From Amborella trichopoda (lineage: Eukaryota > Streptophyta > Magnoliopsida > Amborellales > Amborellaceae), in NCBI RefSeq assembly GCF_000471905.2, contig NW_006499997.1:871186-935185 (forward strand): DNA of 64,000 nt. Reading direction: 5' to 3'. Each line of letters begins with the position of its first letter. The first letter of the stretch is position 1. The notes below the pieces were generated by a model. It was not told the DNA's origin. It worked only from the letters and a program-made list of their open reading frames with translations, and ran no database searches. Positions 44,796-56,686 of this stretch are shown here, piece after piece. A program made the position numbers and the translations under genes.

Positions 44796-45490
44796 TAGGG
44801 ATGGCAATGCACCCAATCAGACCTGAGACCTGATGGGTAGACCCAACCTCAAGTCCAGATACAATACCTGGACCCGAATATTATTCGGGTCTGGGTCCGA
44901 GTCCTGCCGGACCCGGACCTGAACCCTAACCCAATCCAAATAATATGGGTGTATGTGGGTATTCATTAATGTTGTCGATACGTTTGTTTCTTATGAAAAG
45001 TATAGAATGAGACCATTTATCTTTGGTACAAGGTGGTCACAATTGATCTTGACCACTGGATGTGAAATTGGGTGGTTACATTTATTCCATTGCTCAAGCT
45101 CAAAATTCAAAAGAAATTTTCTAGAACTTTGTGATACACCTAAGCTATCAAATTTCACATCAGATGGTTGTAATTAATTGTGATCATCTTGTACTAAAGG
45201 TAAATGATCTCATTGTATAAAATTCCTTTAAGTTGTTATGTAAAATAGTAAGGAATGTGGGTATTTATAAATGTCATGCAATACTGTAAATGTTGTCAAT
45301 ATAGGTATATGATGGAAAAAAATGACATAAAAAAGAAAAAGAAAACAAATAATCTTCCTAGTCATAGCCCATATGTCAAGTGGTAGTGAACCCGACAAGA
45401 CGTGGGACCCGATAGGTACGCCCCGATCTGGTCCGGGTATGAGTCAAATTTTGGACCTGTAAGATCCGACCTGATCCGTTGCCGCCCCTA
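44796..45490. mobile_element. TAGGG-type hAT-like MITE (~695 bp)
   Basis: Left end TAGGGATGGCAATGC and right end GATCCGTTGCCGCCCCTA are inverted repeats, followed by GGGTCTGGGTCCGAG-type and GGTCCGGG-type segments. A second family member end, CAAATGCCACCCTTA, sits at 44607-44621. A foldback MITE is nested inside. No target duplication could be confirmed. Confidence 0.6.
44994..45229. mobile_element. Foldback MITE family 2, copy 2 (~236 bp), nested
   Basis: GAATGAGACCATTTATCTTTGG on the left pairs with CCTTTAGTACAA reversed on the right; arms of about 50 bp. Same family as 32638-32870. Confidence 0.8.
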
Positions 45491-46174
45491 AATCACACCC
45501 TTTCAAATCCCTTATAGAATGGAACCCCAGTTTACACTTCTTCCACGTGGTGTGATGGTCTTACTTTCAAGAAGCAAGGGCGTCCTCTTCAACAATGTAC
45601 TCTACCTCCTCTCCACACTCCAACATTCTAACTTCCATCATCGAACTTCGTGCTCATATTTTTATTCCCTATTTTAATCCTTAATTATAATTTCTGGACA
45701 TGAGAAAGACACAACCTCAAAAAATATTGTTCTTAAAGTAGGAGGTGGTGAGTTCTGGTTGCAAATTGATATGGTAAATGCTTGGGCACTATGTCTAGTA
45801 AATAAATTGTATTATGCAATCTCCATCGTGCAACTAATTTGGACGGTGGATATTTTTTGCCGGCCTGCCTGTAGAAAAACCGAGTCCTTATCTCCATTGT
45901 TGGTTCTCTACGACGAATTATCTATTTTGCGTACTGAACTTGGGAAGTGCCACACAAGATTCGCATTTCTAGACTCTCCCTTCCAATTTTTTCCATTTCC
46001 TTACTTATGTTGGTTTCTATTGATACAAGCGAGAACCTAGAAACTTCATAAGCGAGAATGGAAAACACTTGAAAATTTATACCTTGCTTTCTTTGTACAA
46101 TGGTTGGTTGTTCAAGGGTGGAAAAGGGCCATGCTCGGCCAAGGCCGGGGCCGGATCTAGGCAAAAAAAACCAA
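45491..46174. other. Non-coding spacer
   Basis: No protein resemblance. A GGCCAAGGCCGGGGCCGG segment lies near 46137-46154. Confidence 0.35.
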
Positions 46175-46696
46175 AGGAAAAATATCTTTGTACGCCCTAT
46201 TTTTAAGTTTCATTGCTTACCAGATTGAATGTTTCAAAACATATCTTGCGGCATAGAGATCCCATGTATTATAGCTTTTAACCTTTTAGACCAACTTTAC
46301 AACATATTTACAAACAAAAGTTGAAAAGACATCTTTTTTTTTATTCCTTTATAAACCCCATTTTCTCTTTCTTCCCCTGTTTCTCCCCAAACCTCTCTCC
46401 ATTTTTTTGTTTTAATATTGAAAATATCTTTTGAAAAAATATATTTTTTTTTAATATTAAAAAAAAATAAAGAAAGGTTTGGCGAGAAACAAGATAAAAG
46501 ATAGAGAGAGAAGGGGGTTTAAAAAAGAATAGAAAAAAAGATGTATTTTAAACTTTTGTTTGGGCTAAAAAATGGGATAAAATTAATCTAGGGTTAGAAG
46601 ATATAATATATGGGATCTCTATGCCGCAAGATATATTTTAATATCAGTCTATTGAGAAATCAAACGTAAAAAGAGGGTGTACATAGATATTTCCCC
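46175..46696. mobile_element. Foldback MITE family 3, full copy (~522 bp)
   Basis: The left arm GGAAAAATATCTTTGTACGCCC to about 46290 is the reverse complement of the right arm from about 46595 to 46696, sharing the exact block ATATCTTGCGGCATAGAGATCCCAT over most of its length. The middle contains CCCATTTTCTCT.. and AAGATAGAGAGAGAAGGGGG, which also pair. A half copy is at 32089. Confidence 0.8.
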
Positions 46697-47049
46697 AAAA
46701 AAAAATAAAGCAATAAAAAAATGAAGCAAAAATAAAAATAAAAAAGTGAAAAATAGTGTGTTGGGACAACACTAGCCCTAGCCTGACCTCCGACAACATT
46801 TTGTGTCTCAAACCGTACTTGTTTAGGGCCGGGTCACCTAGGCGGGACCAGACCGCCTAGCCCATTGCCAACCCATGTTGGGGTGTCAAACCTATAGATT
46901 TAACTCGTACCTTTCTACTTTTGGTGAATGACTCCTTAATGTATGAAGATGTAAAGACCAGGACGTTTACCATATGGACCACTTATATCCTTCTTTTTTC
47001 TTTTTTTTTTTGACAAGATAATAAACTTTTATTGATAATAATAAAAATC

Positions 47050-50000
47050 ATTACAATTACAATAATAGAGAATCACTAATCATAATCTAAGAACCATTCA
47101 CCTCATGTTTCACTAAGAAATCAGCTACATTATTACCCTCCTTGTAAACATGATGGATATCAACTCGCAAACCAGATAATAAATCTATGATTTCTATCCA
47201 AAGAGATCTGAGTGACCAAGGAGGCCTCCAAATAATCTTGCGTCAGTTTATGACATTGAGAGAATCCCCTTCCACAGCACACCACTCTCCTAAAAATCTC
47301 CTGTAATACCTTTAAACCAAACAACAAAGCAGATAATTCAGCCTTATTAGTCGTAGAATGACACAAGGACAGAAGTAGCAGCAAAGAACAACACCATCAA
47401 ATCTTTGAAAAATACCACCAACTCCAATAGGCTTAGGATTTCCAAAAGAGCTATCATAAAAAATCAATTTGATGCAACACTAATAGGTGGTGGGATCGAT
47501 CTTCCCACTAGTGAAATAAATATGGAAGATTGTCACATCACATTTGCCAAGTTCAACACAACATCCATACACCATCACCCTTTTTTGTCACTGAAAGCCA
47601 CAACTAAGTAGTGTGTATAGTCTTGTCCTGAACTTGTTGTATATCTGCTATTTTATATTCAAAAGGCCTCCTATTTCATTATGGCCAAACTTCCCATAGT
47701 AATGCAACTCTCATAACATCCCATAAAACTTTCACTTTCTTTGGCACACCTGCAAAACCTAACTATTCCATAATGTTCATCTGACATTGTGGTAAAAGCA
47801 TAGCAACACTACACATCTGCAAAGCCCATCTCAAAACAGAACTTGTAAATTCGTAATGAAGAAACACCATTCTCTTCATCCTTTGGCACAACATACAAAC
47901 AATTACTAAAATATTCTCTCGCTTTCTGAGATTATCTACAGCTAGAGATATGCCTTGCAAGATAACCCACATAAAAACTTTAACCTTCTGAGGAACATGT
48001 CATTTCCAAATCTTGCTAAGTTCCATATTATTCCAACGAGTTAGATCATGAAAAAATAATCTACATGTGGATTTAGTGGAGAATACGCCATCATTTCTTC
48101 TTCCTAGATTACCTCATCCTCACTCTCTCTGGAAATGTAAGTGATTGAGCTCCTACAAAAGTTCCGCCAGCTACTTATGGAATCAAGCATTCTATTGTAC
48201 ACGCACTGAATATTCCATACTACGCCTAATTCTTGTCTCATATAGGCCATGCTCATCATTGCATCAGGATTTGAACTTTAGAAAATAATTGCAGAAATCT
48301 AATTTTCAAAGGCCTATCACACATCCATTTATTAGACCAAAAACTAATCCTTTCACCATTCCCCACAACCCAACAACTATACTTCACCACAATGCCTCGA
48401 TAGCTTAAAATCCCTTTGACAAATTATAGGCCCCATTCTACCTCAGTCTCAACTATGGATCTCTACTATATTTGGCTAACCAAATGATATTTCTTACCTC
48501 CATCTACAGTTTCCCACAAAAAATTCTTCATCCTTATTTCTATCTACTTGATAATACAATTCGACATCATAAACAAGGTCATCTGGTAAATGGGTAGATT
48601 AACCAATGAAAAAGTAATCAGAGTAACACGGCCTCCCGAGGACAAATATTTAGACTTCTATAAGTCCAATTTAACCTGGTACATTTTAATAATGGGGTCC
48701 CAAACACACATTGGCAATCTAGAATATGAAATTGGCAATCCAAGATATTTGATTAGAAAGGTTTCCACTTCACATCCTACCCAAGCAACAAAAGGGGACA
48801 CCGAAGTTGCAAAAGAGGACACCAGAGTTGCAAAAGAGGACACTAACAATTGATGCTTTTTGGAAATTGACTTTTAACCCCAATACAAGCTCACAATATC
48901 TCAAGAAAGTGACCACATTGTAAACTTCATCAATATGTACATCACAAAAAAAATATCGTATCATTTGTATATTATAAATAGGTAATTATTGGGCTTGCAG
49001 AAGAAACTTGAAAATCATGAACCCTTCATGCCTCTGAAATAATATTAAACATTAAACTGAAAGCCTCCTCAATCAGGGTGAATAAGAAAGGGACCAACGA
49101 ATCTCCTTGTCTCAGACCACAATATGCCTTGAAAAAACCTTTTGGAATCCCATCTCTAAGAATTGAGAAATGAGATGTCGATAAGCATCCTATAATCCAA
49201 GACCTCCACTTAATATAGAAACCCATTCTCCTCATAATCTCACTCAAGATCCCCCATTCTATCCTATCATAAGCCTTATCCATATCAAATTTTAACATTA
49301 ATCCAGGCACTCTGGAAGACACCCTAGAATGGATACATTCTTGGGCAACTAAGATACTATTAGTGATCAACCTTTTATGAATGAAAATAAATTGGGGACC
49401 AGAGATTAGCATAGGAAGCAGTTTTTTCAATCGCCCTGCCAAAATCTTCGCAATAATCTTATAAAAGCTCGTTAAAAGACTTATAAGACGAAGATCATTC
49501 AAGCCAACAATAGAATCTTTCTTAGGTATTAATGTAATAAATATGGAGTGAATGCACTTATCCACAAAACTAGACTCCCATAATTCTAATACGATAGCTA
49601 TTAGTTCACTCTCAATCTCCCCAAAACTTTTGGAAAAAAAGAAGAGAGGAAAACCATTAGGGCTAGGTGTTTTGTCATCTGGCATGGAGAAAACAACCAC
49701 CTTAAGTTCTTCCAAACTAATTGGTTTTTCCAGATCATTAGCTTCCCAGCCATTCAAAACCTTAAATGGAACCCCATTTAAACATACCCCAAAAAACATT
49801 TCACAGGAAAAAGACTTTTGAAAATGCTGAATAAGTTTGTCTTCGTAACCCACAACATCATCTTCATAAATATCATCAAATTGTATACCAAATATATCAT
49901 TAAGTTTTCTTCTTACATTTGCTATTGCATGAAAATAAGCAGTGTTCAAATCTCCATCTTTTAACCACTTTACTTCGGACATTTGCTTCCAATATACTTT

Positions 50001-50480
50001 TATTCATTCTTTTCCAACAACAACTCTTTAGAAATAACCCCATTGTTACTAATAGATTGCTCCACAGCTTCAATGTTCAACAAGGTTTCATCAATCTTAT
50101 TTTTTAGATAAAAACAATATTCTTTTTCCATTCAATTAGCTTATGCTTAACAATCAACAATTTTTTATGCATCATATACCCACTTCTACCAACCACCATT
50201 GTATTCTCCTAGGTCTGCTTAATGAGATTCCAAACATTTATTTCCGTAAGCTAAGCTACATCCATTTGAAAAGCCTAGGCCCAAAAACATCATTGAAGGT
50301 ATTCAGGAAAATAAGGTGATGATCTGAAGATAGCTTTGAGATAGTACTTACACTAACCAAGGGGAAATGATTTTTCCAATTGACTGACACAGAAAACCTA
50401 TCTAGATTACTCTGGACCAACCAGATTAGGCTATTATTGGACCACATATAGTGCCTACTATTAACTAGTAAATCCATAAG
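47050..50480 (-). pseudogene. LINE ORF2 pseudogene: endonuclease, RT, zf-RVT, RNase H
   Basis: Endonuclease end: SRHYMWSNN, QSNLDRFSVS and SSDHHLIFL (50470-50290). RT: an unbroken 318-codon block (49982-49026) starting EVKWLKDGDLNTAYFH, with PDDKTPSPNGFPLFFF, FITLIPKK, LRLISLLTSFYKIIAKIL, FDMDKAYDRIEW, and CGLRQGDSLVPFLFTL. The catalytic FADDT position reads YTNDTIFF (about 48975-48950), so one of the two aspartates is replaced. Then zf-RVT with VCMLCQRMKRMVFLHYEF (47915-47855) and RNase H-type NKAELSALLFGLKVLQE (47350-47295), VYKEGNNVADFL (about 47160-47120). ORF2 of plant L1 elements is normally about 1200-1300 residues in one frame; here it is broken at several sites. A 20 bp minisatellite expands at 48787-48848. 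Confidence 0.9.
48787..48848. repeat. Minisatellite of ~20 bp x 3 inside the LINE RT
   Basis: The unit AGTTGCAAAAGAGGACACC repeats about three times, the first copy as CAACAAAAGGGGACACCGA. Confidence 0.85.
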
Positions 50481-50662
50481 AGTATTTCTCAGAATAACTC
50501 ATTGAACAACCACACATAAATAGTATATAGAGTATTCAAAGAAGTTTCACCAGGGCCCCTCATACAAGTATAATCTTGCCCTACACACTGGTAACTTAAA
50601 ATTTTTAACTACTGTTGATAAATCATTCAAGAATAACTTTTTTTTGGAAACCCACATTTAGA

Positions 50663-50663
<1 letters not shown>

Positions 50664-50722
<59 letters not shown>
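50664..50722. repeat. (AC)n(AT)n compound microsatellite inside the LINE
   Basis: About 14 AC units pass directly into about 15 AT units, between the endonuclease and ORF1 parts. Confidence 0.95.
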
Positions 50723-50724
<2 letters not shown>

Positions 50725-51019
50725 ACAACCATCTAAATATTGAAAAAGGACTCTAAAAAACAACCCCTAGAAAACGATCATGTTTAATAATATCAAGACA
50801 TAACAAAACAGTGGGGTCCCATTAACATCCATAGGCCACCAGACGCACCAGCAGAGTCCATACCACAAAATTGAACATCCTTTGAACCCCAAATACATCT
50901 AATACAAAAAAGAGAAGGGCTAGGTAACTTATTTTCTTGTAATATAACTATATCAAATCTAAATTTCTGAATAAAAATACAAACCTCATTTATGCCATCT
51001 TTGTTACCTCAGCCCTCTC

Positions 51020-52960
51020 ATGCTCCAGCTTAAGATCTTCATGAACCACCTGAGGAAGAAATCCATTTGGCAATATCCTCCACACTGACAGACAAATCAG
51101 AAGAATTTTCAGGCTGCATTGAATCACTGATGCCGCTATGAAAAACAATAGAGCCATTAGTCTTCAGGGACTTTAAGAACACCCTTCGAGCGGCTGATCT
51201 GGCTAATGAACGAGATGGTTTATCAACCACGTTATCTTTTCCTTTCCCTGAATCCTTTGTAGCATTTCTCTGATCTTTATTTTTCTTAGCTAAGGTTGCC
51301 TCCCTCCATTTCTTCTCTTCCTTCTTACTCTCCCTAACATGTTCTTTGATGGCTTGATAAATCATCAACAAAGATGTATTAAAGAATGCCCCCATACCCT
51401 CTATCATGTTTCTGAACCTTCCCTGAGAAAAATCATCTGCTTCATTAGCCATAGGAACCTGATCCACACAGCATGGCATGAATTTGGTTGATCTTCTGGC
51501 TCACCGACATCACATTGAGTGGAGAAATGTCTAAAATATCTTCATCCTCAACAACCATATCCACTTGATTCCCCTGAGTAGGATTTGTTGTTGTCAAACC
51601 CTCATCCTGCTCCAGGATAATCACACTGTCCTCCAATTTATCTGGTAACTCTCTACTTCCAGACGCACCCAATCTTCCCCTCTTCATCACTAAGTGAAAG
51701 GGAAGAAAACGATCTTACACCATCTTTTAGATATGATTTCAAAAGCCAAAATAGATGATCAATGGAGACCAAAAGACTCATTTGTTCTCCTGAATATTTG
51801 CTATACGTTTGAAGGGGATGAGGGTTCATTTCCAAAACTTGCATGCATCCCCATCAAAGCACATTCTTTCCCGAAGTCCACCTGGTTCCTCAGGCCCTTC
51901 AATCGGATCCAAAAAACTTCTTTCTAAATCTCTATCTCGAAATTCACCTCCTAAAATATGTGTCAAAATAGATGAAATATCTGAGATATCCAAAATATGC
52001 TCCATTGGGACCACCATTTCACCTAACAAAAAAGATGATTTTTTTATACCACATCCTTGGTTTAGATTAGCTTTAAAATTTCCCTCCTCTATTTGCGAGC
52101 AATTGGAAACTATCGTATTAGATGATGTGGTAGATTTAGCTACCAAAATAGTCTCTCCACTATCTTTACATTTCAGTTTCCAAATCTTCTTAGTTTGAAT
52201 TGTTGAACGAAAAGAATTTGAATTAAACTTCTTCTGACGTGCACGTGGCTCAAATGTAGCCGACATATTACTGCAACTATCTCGAGACGAGGCATGACAG
52301 AATTTTGCTGCACTTTGTTGCAGAGATCATTAGATGTCACAAAGCGATGAGGCCTTTTGTTAAGTACTTGAACCCATTCATCAACATTATTTGAAACTAT
52401 TGGACTCACCTTCATTGTGATACCCCCTTCTTGAATATCATAATGCCTACTTCCTTCTACTAACATCTACCAATAAATCATCTTTTCCTGTATATAATCT
52501 GATAGGGTTTGGCCGAGGAGCGAACTTATGACATATTGGATCCTTTTAAAAATCCCAATCAATAGAATGAAACTCTCCATATCGAGTGGCTAGGTCTTGA
52601 AAAACACCAAGGTTCCAAGCATGAACCAAAATACCCCAAAACCTAACCCACACCAAGTTCTTAGGAATGAAGGAAATATGAGTGGAAGATTTCCATTTAT
52701 CAACGGTCAGCTATCTCCTTCCAACTCTCCAATGGCTAATACGAATAGCTTTGGATACATCTTCTTCAAAAAAATGCAACTTTGTTTCTTCTTAAAATCT
52801 TAGTCACCGACTCATAGGATAGTATCCACGCCCATCTTGCCCAGTGGCTTAACCCAAAGATGTCCACCAAAGGTGGAGAAAAACATCCAACTATTATTGA
52901 AGAAGGTTTATGTAAATTATCTAATAAAACTGATTTGTTAACCTTGATAGTAGGGCAAGA
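51020..52960 (-). pseudogene. LINE ORF1 pseudogene (DUF4283-type nucleic-acid binding)
   Basis: Across three frames the minus strand reads WARWAWILSYESVTKILRRNKV, SFIPKNLVWVRFWGILVHAW and GVFQDLATRYGEFHSID (52850-52560), the order of a DUF4283 domain, the usual N-terminal part of ORF1 in plant L1 LINEs. Then come open blocks of 97, 146, 81 and 146 codons, with lysine-rich ESKKEEKKWREATLAKKNK and a serine-rich end. A CCHC knuckle was not found. The frameshifts between blocks show it is not translated whole. Confidence 0.7.
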
Positions 52961-53017
52961 AAGGTCAAGCTTATCTGATCCAATACTCTCCCGTACACCA
53001 TTCTCCTTTCTTCCTCC

Positions 53018-53143
53018 TTTCTTCCTCCTTTCTTCTTCTACTAACCTAATACCATTGGGGGCCTATTTCCAAGCTCAAACGCTTTCTTCCTCCTTTCTTC
53101 TTCTACTAACCTAATACCATTGGGGGCCTATTTCCAAGCTCAA
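53018..53143. repeat. Tandem duplication, period 65 bp, at the LINE 5' end
   Basis: The segment CTTCCTCCTTTCTTCTTCTA..CCATTGGGGGCCTATTTCC..AAGCTCAAA occurs twice in direct order with almost no change. Confidence 0.9.
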
Positions 53144-53188
53144 AATAGACCAATTTAGATTTGGTTCAAAATAAACCGATTTGTTCAC

Positions 53189-53436
53189 ATGGTACAACTC
53201 ACCCTCAAGCTAAAGGGAATTTTATATGAATATATAGAAGACCTCGAAAATACGAGTTCTCTTGTCTTGGAAGCCAACCTTGTGCACAAGAAGGTCCACA
53301 AGCTCATTCGTGTTGAAAAACCCATTTGTGAATTGGTGGCGTTATTAGAATACATAGAGGAAACCTGGCCGGAAAATCCCATTTTCCCAATGATCCCCTA
53401 TGAGAAGGCTCGAGCTCGATTATGAGCAAACTTCAT
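53189..53436 (+). pseudogene. GSTU-like: Tau-class glutathione S-transferase exon 1 relic
   Basis: The open block reads LTLKLKGILYEYIEDLENTS, then VHKKVHKLI, then KPICELVALLEYIEETWPEN and PMIPYEKARARL followed by a stop and ANFI. This is the N-terminal thioredoxin-like domain of tau GSTs (LKLKGIPYEYIEEDL, NPVHKKIPVLVH, KPICESxxILEYIEETWP, PYERAxARFWADFID). The stop replaces the tryptophan of ARFWANF, a TGG to TGA change. Missing are the first ~15 residues with the catalytic serine (ASPFSxR) and the C-terminal helical domain. The conserved PVL glutathione contact appears as HKL. It starts where LINE sequence ends; whether transposition carried it here is unknown. Confidence 0.88.
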
Positions 53437-54539
53437 TTGATTAGAAGATAATATTTGTAATTTGTGGTTGTGCGATATATTGAAGGTCTTAAGACTCTTA
53501 AATCTAGATATGCAAGTTTCTCAATTGAATTTGTGGATTAGACTAGTACTAAGTATTTTCTCTTAATGAGTAGTGTCTTGTCGAATTAATCAATGAGACA
53601 AAGATAATATAAAATTTTGGGATCGATAAATCCCCTTAAGCTTATGCCTTGCCCTTGGGGAAAGTAAGCATATAATATCAATTTCTTTTTGGGACAGGTT
53701 ATGGATATGAATAAAGGTAATTCAGAAGTATTGAGGTTAAAGAAAATCCCCAAGTTGGTGTTCTGCTCATGAAAGTAAGTGTACAATTTTCTTGTGCTGT
53801 TGCACCAAATCTTTTCTATTAAGTAAATAAATATGTCCTAATCCATTGATAACAACATTTAAAGAAAAAGTTCAATTATGCTAGTTTCTAGGTTTAAAAC
53901 AGTACAGTATGCTAACAACTCCCGTAAAAAACCTGGTTAATGGTTCACGACAATATTCTTTCTCTCAAAGTAGATCAAAACTTATGGTTGTGATATATGT
54001 TTTGATAGATTTTAAGCACAAGAAAGACACATATCAATCATTTAGGTACTTGCATATCTACATGTATGTCTTCTTATTAAACTACAGTTAAGAGGTAGAC
54101 AAGTGTTTCAAGAACAAATAGGATCTTATCTTTGGAGAAGTATAGTATGTCACATTTGAAAAGAACTCATGGTAGAATTCATTTTTTTTAGGATAGAAGG
54201 GGTACATGAAAGGTACACACGAATTTTTAAGAGCACATAAGAGGTTGTACAAACTAATTTGAGGGTTATTATATAATAATTCATATATTATATTGAATTA
54301 TTGATAACCGACTTGTTAAGTGTGGGGCTATGGCTCTGAGGAGAGGTTTTGAAGTTATTGGGAATATTTGTTGCAAATACAATAGAGTCTTAAATGTGGT
54401 GATTACTGGACTACTTCTTCATTGCAAAAGTTGAACAAAGTTTTTCCCTGAGATTGAAGATGACGTTTTATAAATAGTATGAGATAGATGGTTTAATCTC
54501 CATCAAGTCATTATCACTATTGGTATTTCAGGATAGTCT
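53437..54539. other. Non-coding sequence after the GST relic
   Basis: The second GST exon would be expected here but I do not see it. No other resemblance. Confidence 0.4.
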
Positions 54540-55215
54540 ATGGTGGATGAACTAAGAGAGCTAAGATTTGGAAATGACTTGTTCTTCAAGCATATTTTTG
54601 GGTTTTAGGCATATGGAATGTGCTAATTATGGATTAATAGAGGAAAAGAGGGAGAGTTATGGTCAATATTTGCATACTGTGTAAGAATGATGAAGAAGAT
54701 GGGGATCACTTTTTTCTAGTGTATCTATTTTCTCAAAAGATTTGGAGTTGGGCCCGCATTAAGTTGGGTTTTGGGGAGGTATTCTAATATCATGGATCAC
54801 CTAAATCTTGCTAATCTCCCAGAAATAGGCAAAAATCATTTGGAAAGCTTTTTAAGCAGCTATTCCATGGGAGATTTGGAAAAAATAAATAGATGGGTTT
54901 TCATTGGCTAATTTTTTAGTGAGGACATTATTAGAAGTAGGATCATGCAAACCCTATTCAGCTAGCGGCGACCAATAAGTACTGTTCGGGTATCTCTAAA
55001 GTGGATCTTCGCTTGAACTTGGACAATGTGGTTAAATTAAAAGTAGTGAGAAGATGAATACTTGAAGATGGAGACCACGACTTCAAGGTTCACTCTAGGT
55101 AAACTTTGATGGAAGCTCTTAAGATAACCCTGGCCTAGAAGCAGTTGAGGGTTTAATTAGAGATTATTGGGGATCTTTCATATTCAGGTATGTGACAATG
55201 TGTAGATACGCCATT
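54540..55215 (+). pseudogene. LINE fragment: zf-RVT and RNase H (plus strand)
   Basis: MVNICILCKNDEEDGDHFFL followed by SQKIWSWARIKLGFG (54660-54770) is the zf-RVT segment; about 300 bp further VNFDGSS, a stop, DNPGLEAVEGLIRDYWGSFIFRY (55090-55185) is an RNase H start. Two in-frame stops and further shifts break it. RT and endonuclease are absent, so it is a 5'-truncated LINE, different from the one at 46995-53150 and in opposite orientation. Confidence 0.8.
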
Positions 55216-55506
55216 TTAATTCTGACAAATTATGTGGTTTCCTCAACCCTTAGGATCGTATTATCCTAGTAAATCCAAATCTATAGCCCACACAACCTAC
55301 CATGTGACCCAGAACCATTTTGCCTACCCAGAACCCTGCAGATACCCTGTTTTGACCCAAAGTCATGCAAACGCCATGTTTTACTAAAAAAATCACCAAA
55401 AATAGTAAAATAACTCTTTTTAACTCAAAATTTCTCTGGGAGCTTCATAACAACCTGCACTATTAACTTGACCAAAGAAAATTTAGTTTCAGACATTTTG
55501 GGTATA

Positions 55507-55615
55507 GGCGACACTGCCAGTGTCGCCCAGCCTAGATTGGGAGACACTATTGGTATCGTCCACCAGTGTAGGCGACGCCTCCAATGTTGCCCGGGTGACA
55601 CCACTGGTGTCACCC
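55507..55615. repeat. Palindrome cluster of the GGCGACAC family in the LTR
   Basis: Four palindromes: 55507-55527 (GGCGACAC/GTGTCGCC), about 55539-55562 (degenerate), about 55570-55592 (partly degenerate) and 55593-55615 with perfect 10 bp arms GGGTGACACC and GGTGTCACCC around ACT. Confidence 0.85.
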
Positions 55616-55957
55616 AGCCAATTTGATAAAAAATTGGCAGGACAACTCATTGGTCAATCATGGGCAAAAAGTTTCCATTTTGGGTAATCTTGATCTAGGC
55701 GACAGTGCCCAGCCCAGACTGCCCAAAAATGGTAGTTTCCGCACAAGAATGATCCCCTGCCATTCTAGGCTAATTTTCCCTCATTTTGGCCAATTTTGGC
55801 TGGGCAATGCTGCTAATGTTGCTAAGAGCCAGGACCTCAGATAAGCAGTCCATGGTTGGTAACTGACTGGTGATGGAAAGTTTCCCCTTTTCCAAACAAT
55901 TTCATTTTATAAAACCTCATTTCGTGGCCATTTAGGGAGAGGAAGATTCAAACCCTT

Positions 55958-56059
55958 GCCCCTTTGCTCAGAGAAAGTTAAGCCTAAAAACCTAACCTAA
56001 AGACCCTAGCCCCTTTGCTCAGAGAAAGTTAAGCCTAAAACCCTAACCTAAAGACCGTA
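55958..56059 (+). repeat. Tandem duplication, period 51 bp
   Basis: The unit starting GCCCCTTTGCTCAGAGAAAG and containing CCTAACCTAAAGACC occurs twice in a row with one or two changes. Confidence 0.9.
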
Positions 56060-56544
56060 TCCCGAAGCTTGAGAAACCTTAAGCCATGAAAGGATAGGTC
56101 CAAGAATCCTGACCATCTTTAGTCATCTCTAGGGCACAACAACCCTTTAAAATCAGAGATCTTCTGGTCAACTTCTAAATTAGAGAAGCAAAGAGGACGC
56201 TGATTCTGATACGAGCAAGCCCTCGAAGGCTCAGGGGTCCCTGGCCATCCGGCCCGGTTTGGTATTATTCTCTTACCCTTTCTTTCTTCTTCTTCTTAAT
56301 GTTTTGATTTTATTTTGATTAATTTTGGTCAGTTTTTTGCTTTGAACTTGTGTTTTAATGTTTTGGATCATGCTGGCTTTGCCATAGATCTGAGAGAAGA
56401 TCTGCTCGTTTCTAGGCAGATCTAGCCTCAAATATGAATTCGATTTTTCCCACATTCTCTATCAACGTCTTTTAAAATCATTTTGTGGCATTCAAATCTG
56501 AAGGATCTTCTTTTGAATATCGCTCTGATTTGCATCGTAAACAA

Positions 56545-56564
56545 TTTGCCGCCCACCGTGGGGC
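56545..56564 (+). promoter_or_regulatory. Candidate primer-binding site and LTR 3' end
   Basis: TTTGCCGCCCACCGTGGGGC follows ...GTAAACA, a CA dinucleotide that could end the LTR. The sequence resembles the TTTGGCGCCCACCGTGGGG found after many plant Ty3 LTRs (recalled, not checked), with G to C at one base. Confidence 0.5.
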
Positions 56565-56686
56565 CTTTCGAGCTTGATCCGAGCTCCGAAACACAATTTT
56601 TATTTCACTGTTTTTACTGTTTTCAGTCACAAAAAATCGGCTGTGACCAGGACCCAAGGTTTTGGTGCTGTGAAACCCTGTATGTC

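Larger units (their letters stand above)
46995..53150 (-). mobile_element. Nearly complete L1-type LINE (~6.1 kb, minus strand)
   Basis: The 3' end is a T tract on the plus strand (about 46990-47010; poly(A) in the element), followed by RNase H, zf-RVT, RT, endonuclease and an ORF1 with a DUF4283-like domain in the right order up to about 52960, and a tandem-repeated 5' region near 53020-53143. This is the least decayed transposon in the window, but stops and frameshifts break both frames. I could not find a target duplication. Confidence 0.85.

Noticed and set aside
49552..49821. 89-codon plus-strand frame
   Set aside because: It is the complement of the 318-codon LINE RT block.
53189..53436. 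GST-like block as a functional gene
   Set aside because: Lacks a proper start with the catalytic serine, has a stop in place of a conserved tryptophan, and has no second exon.
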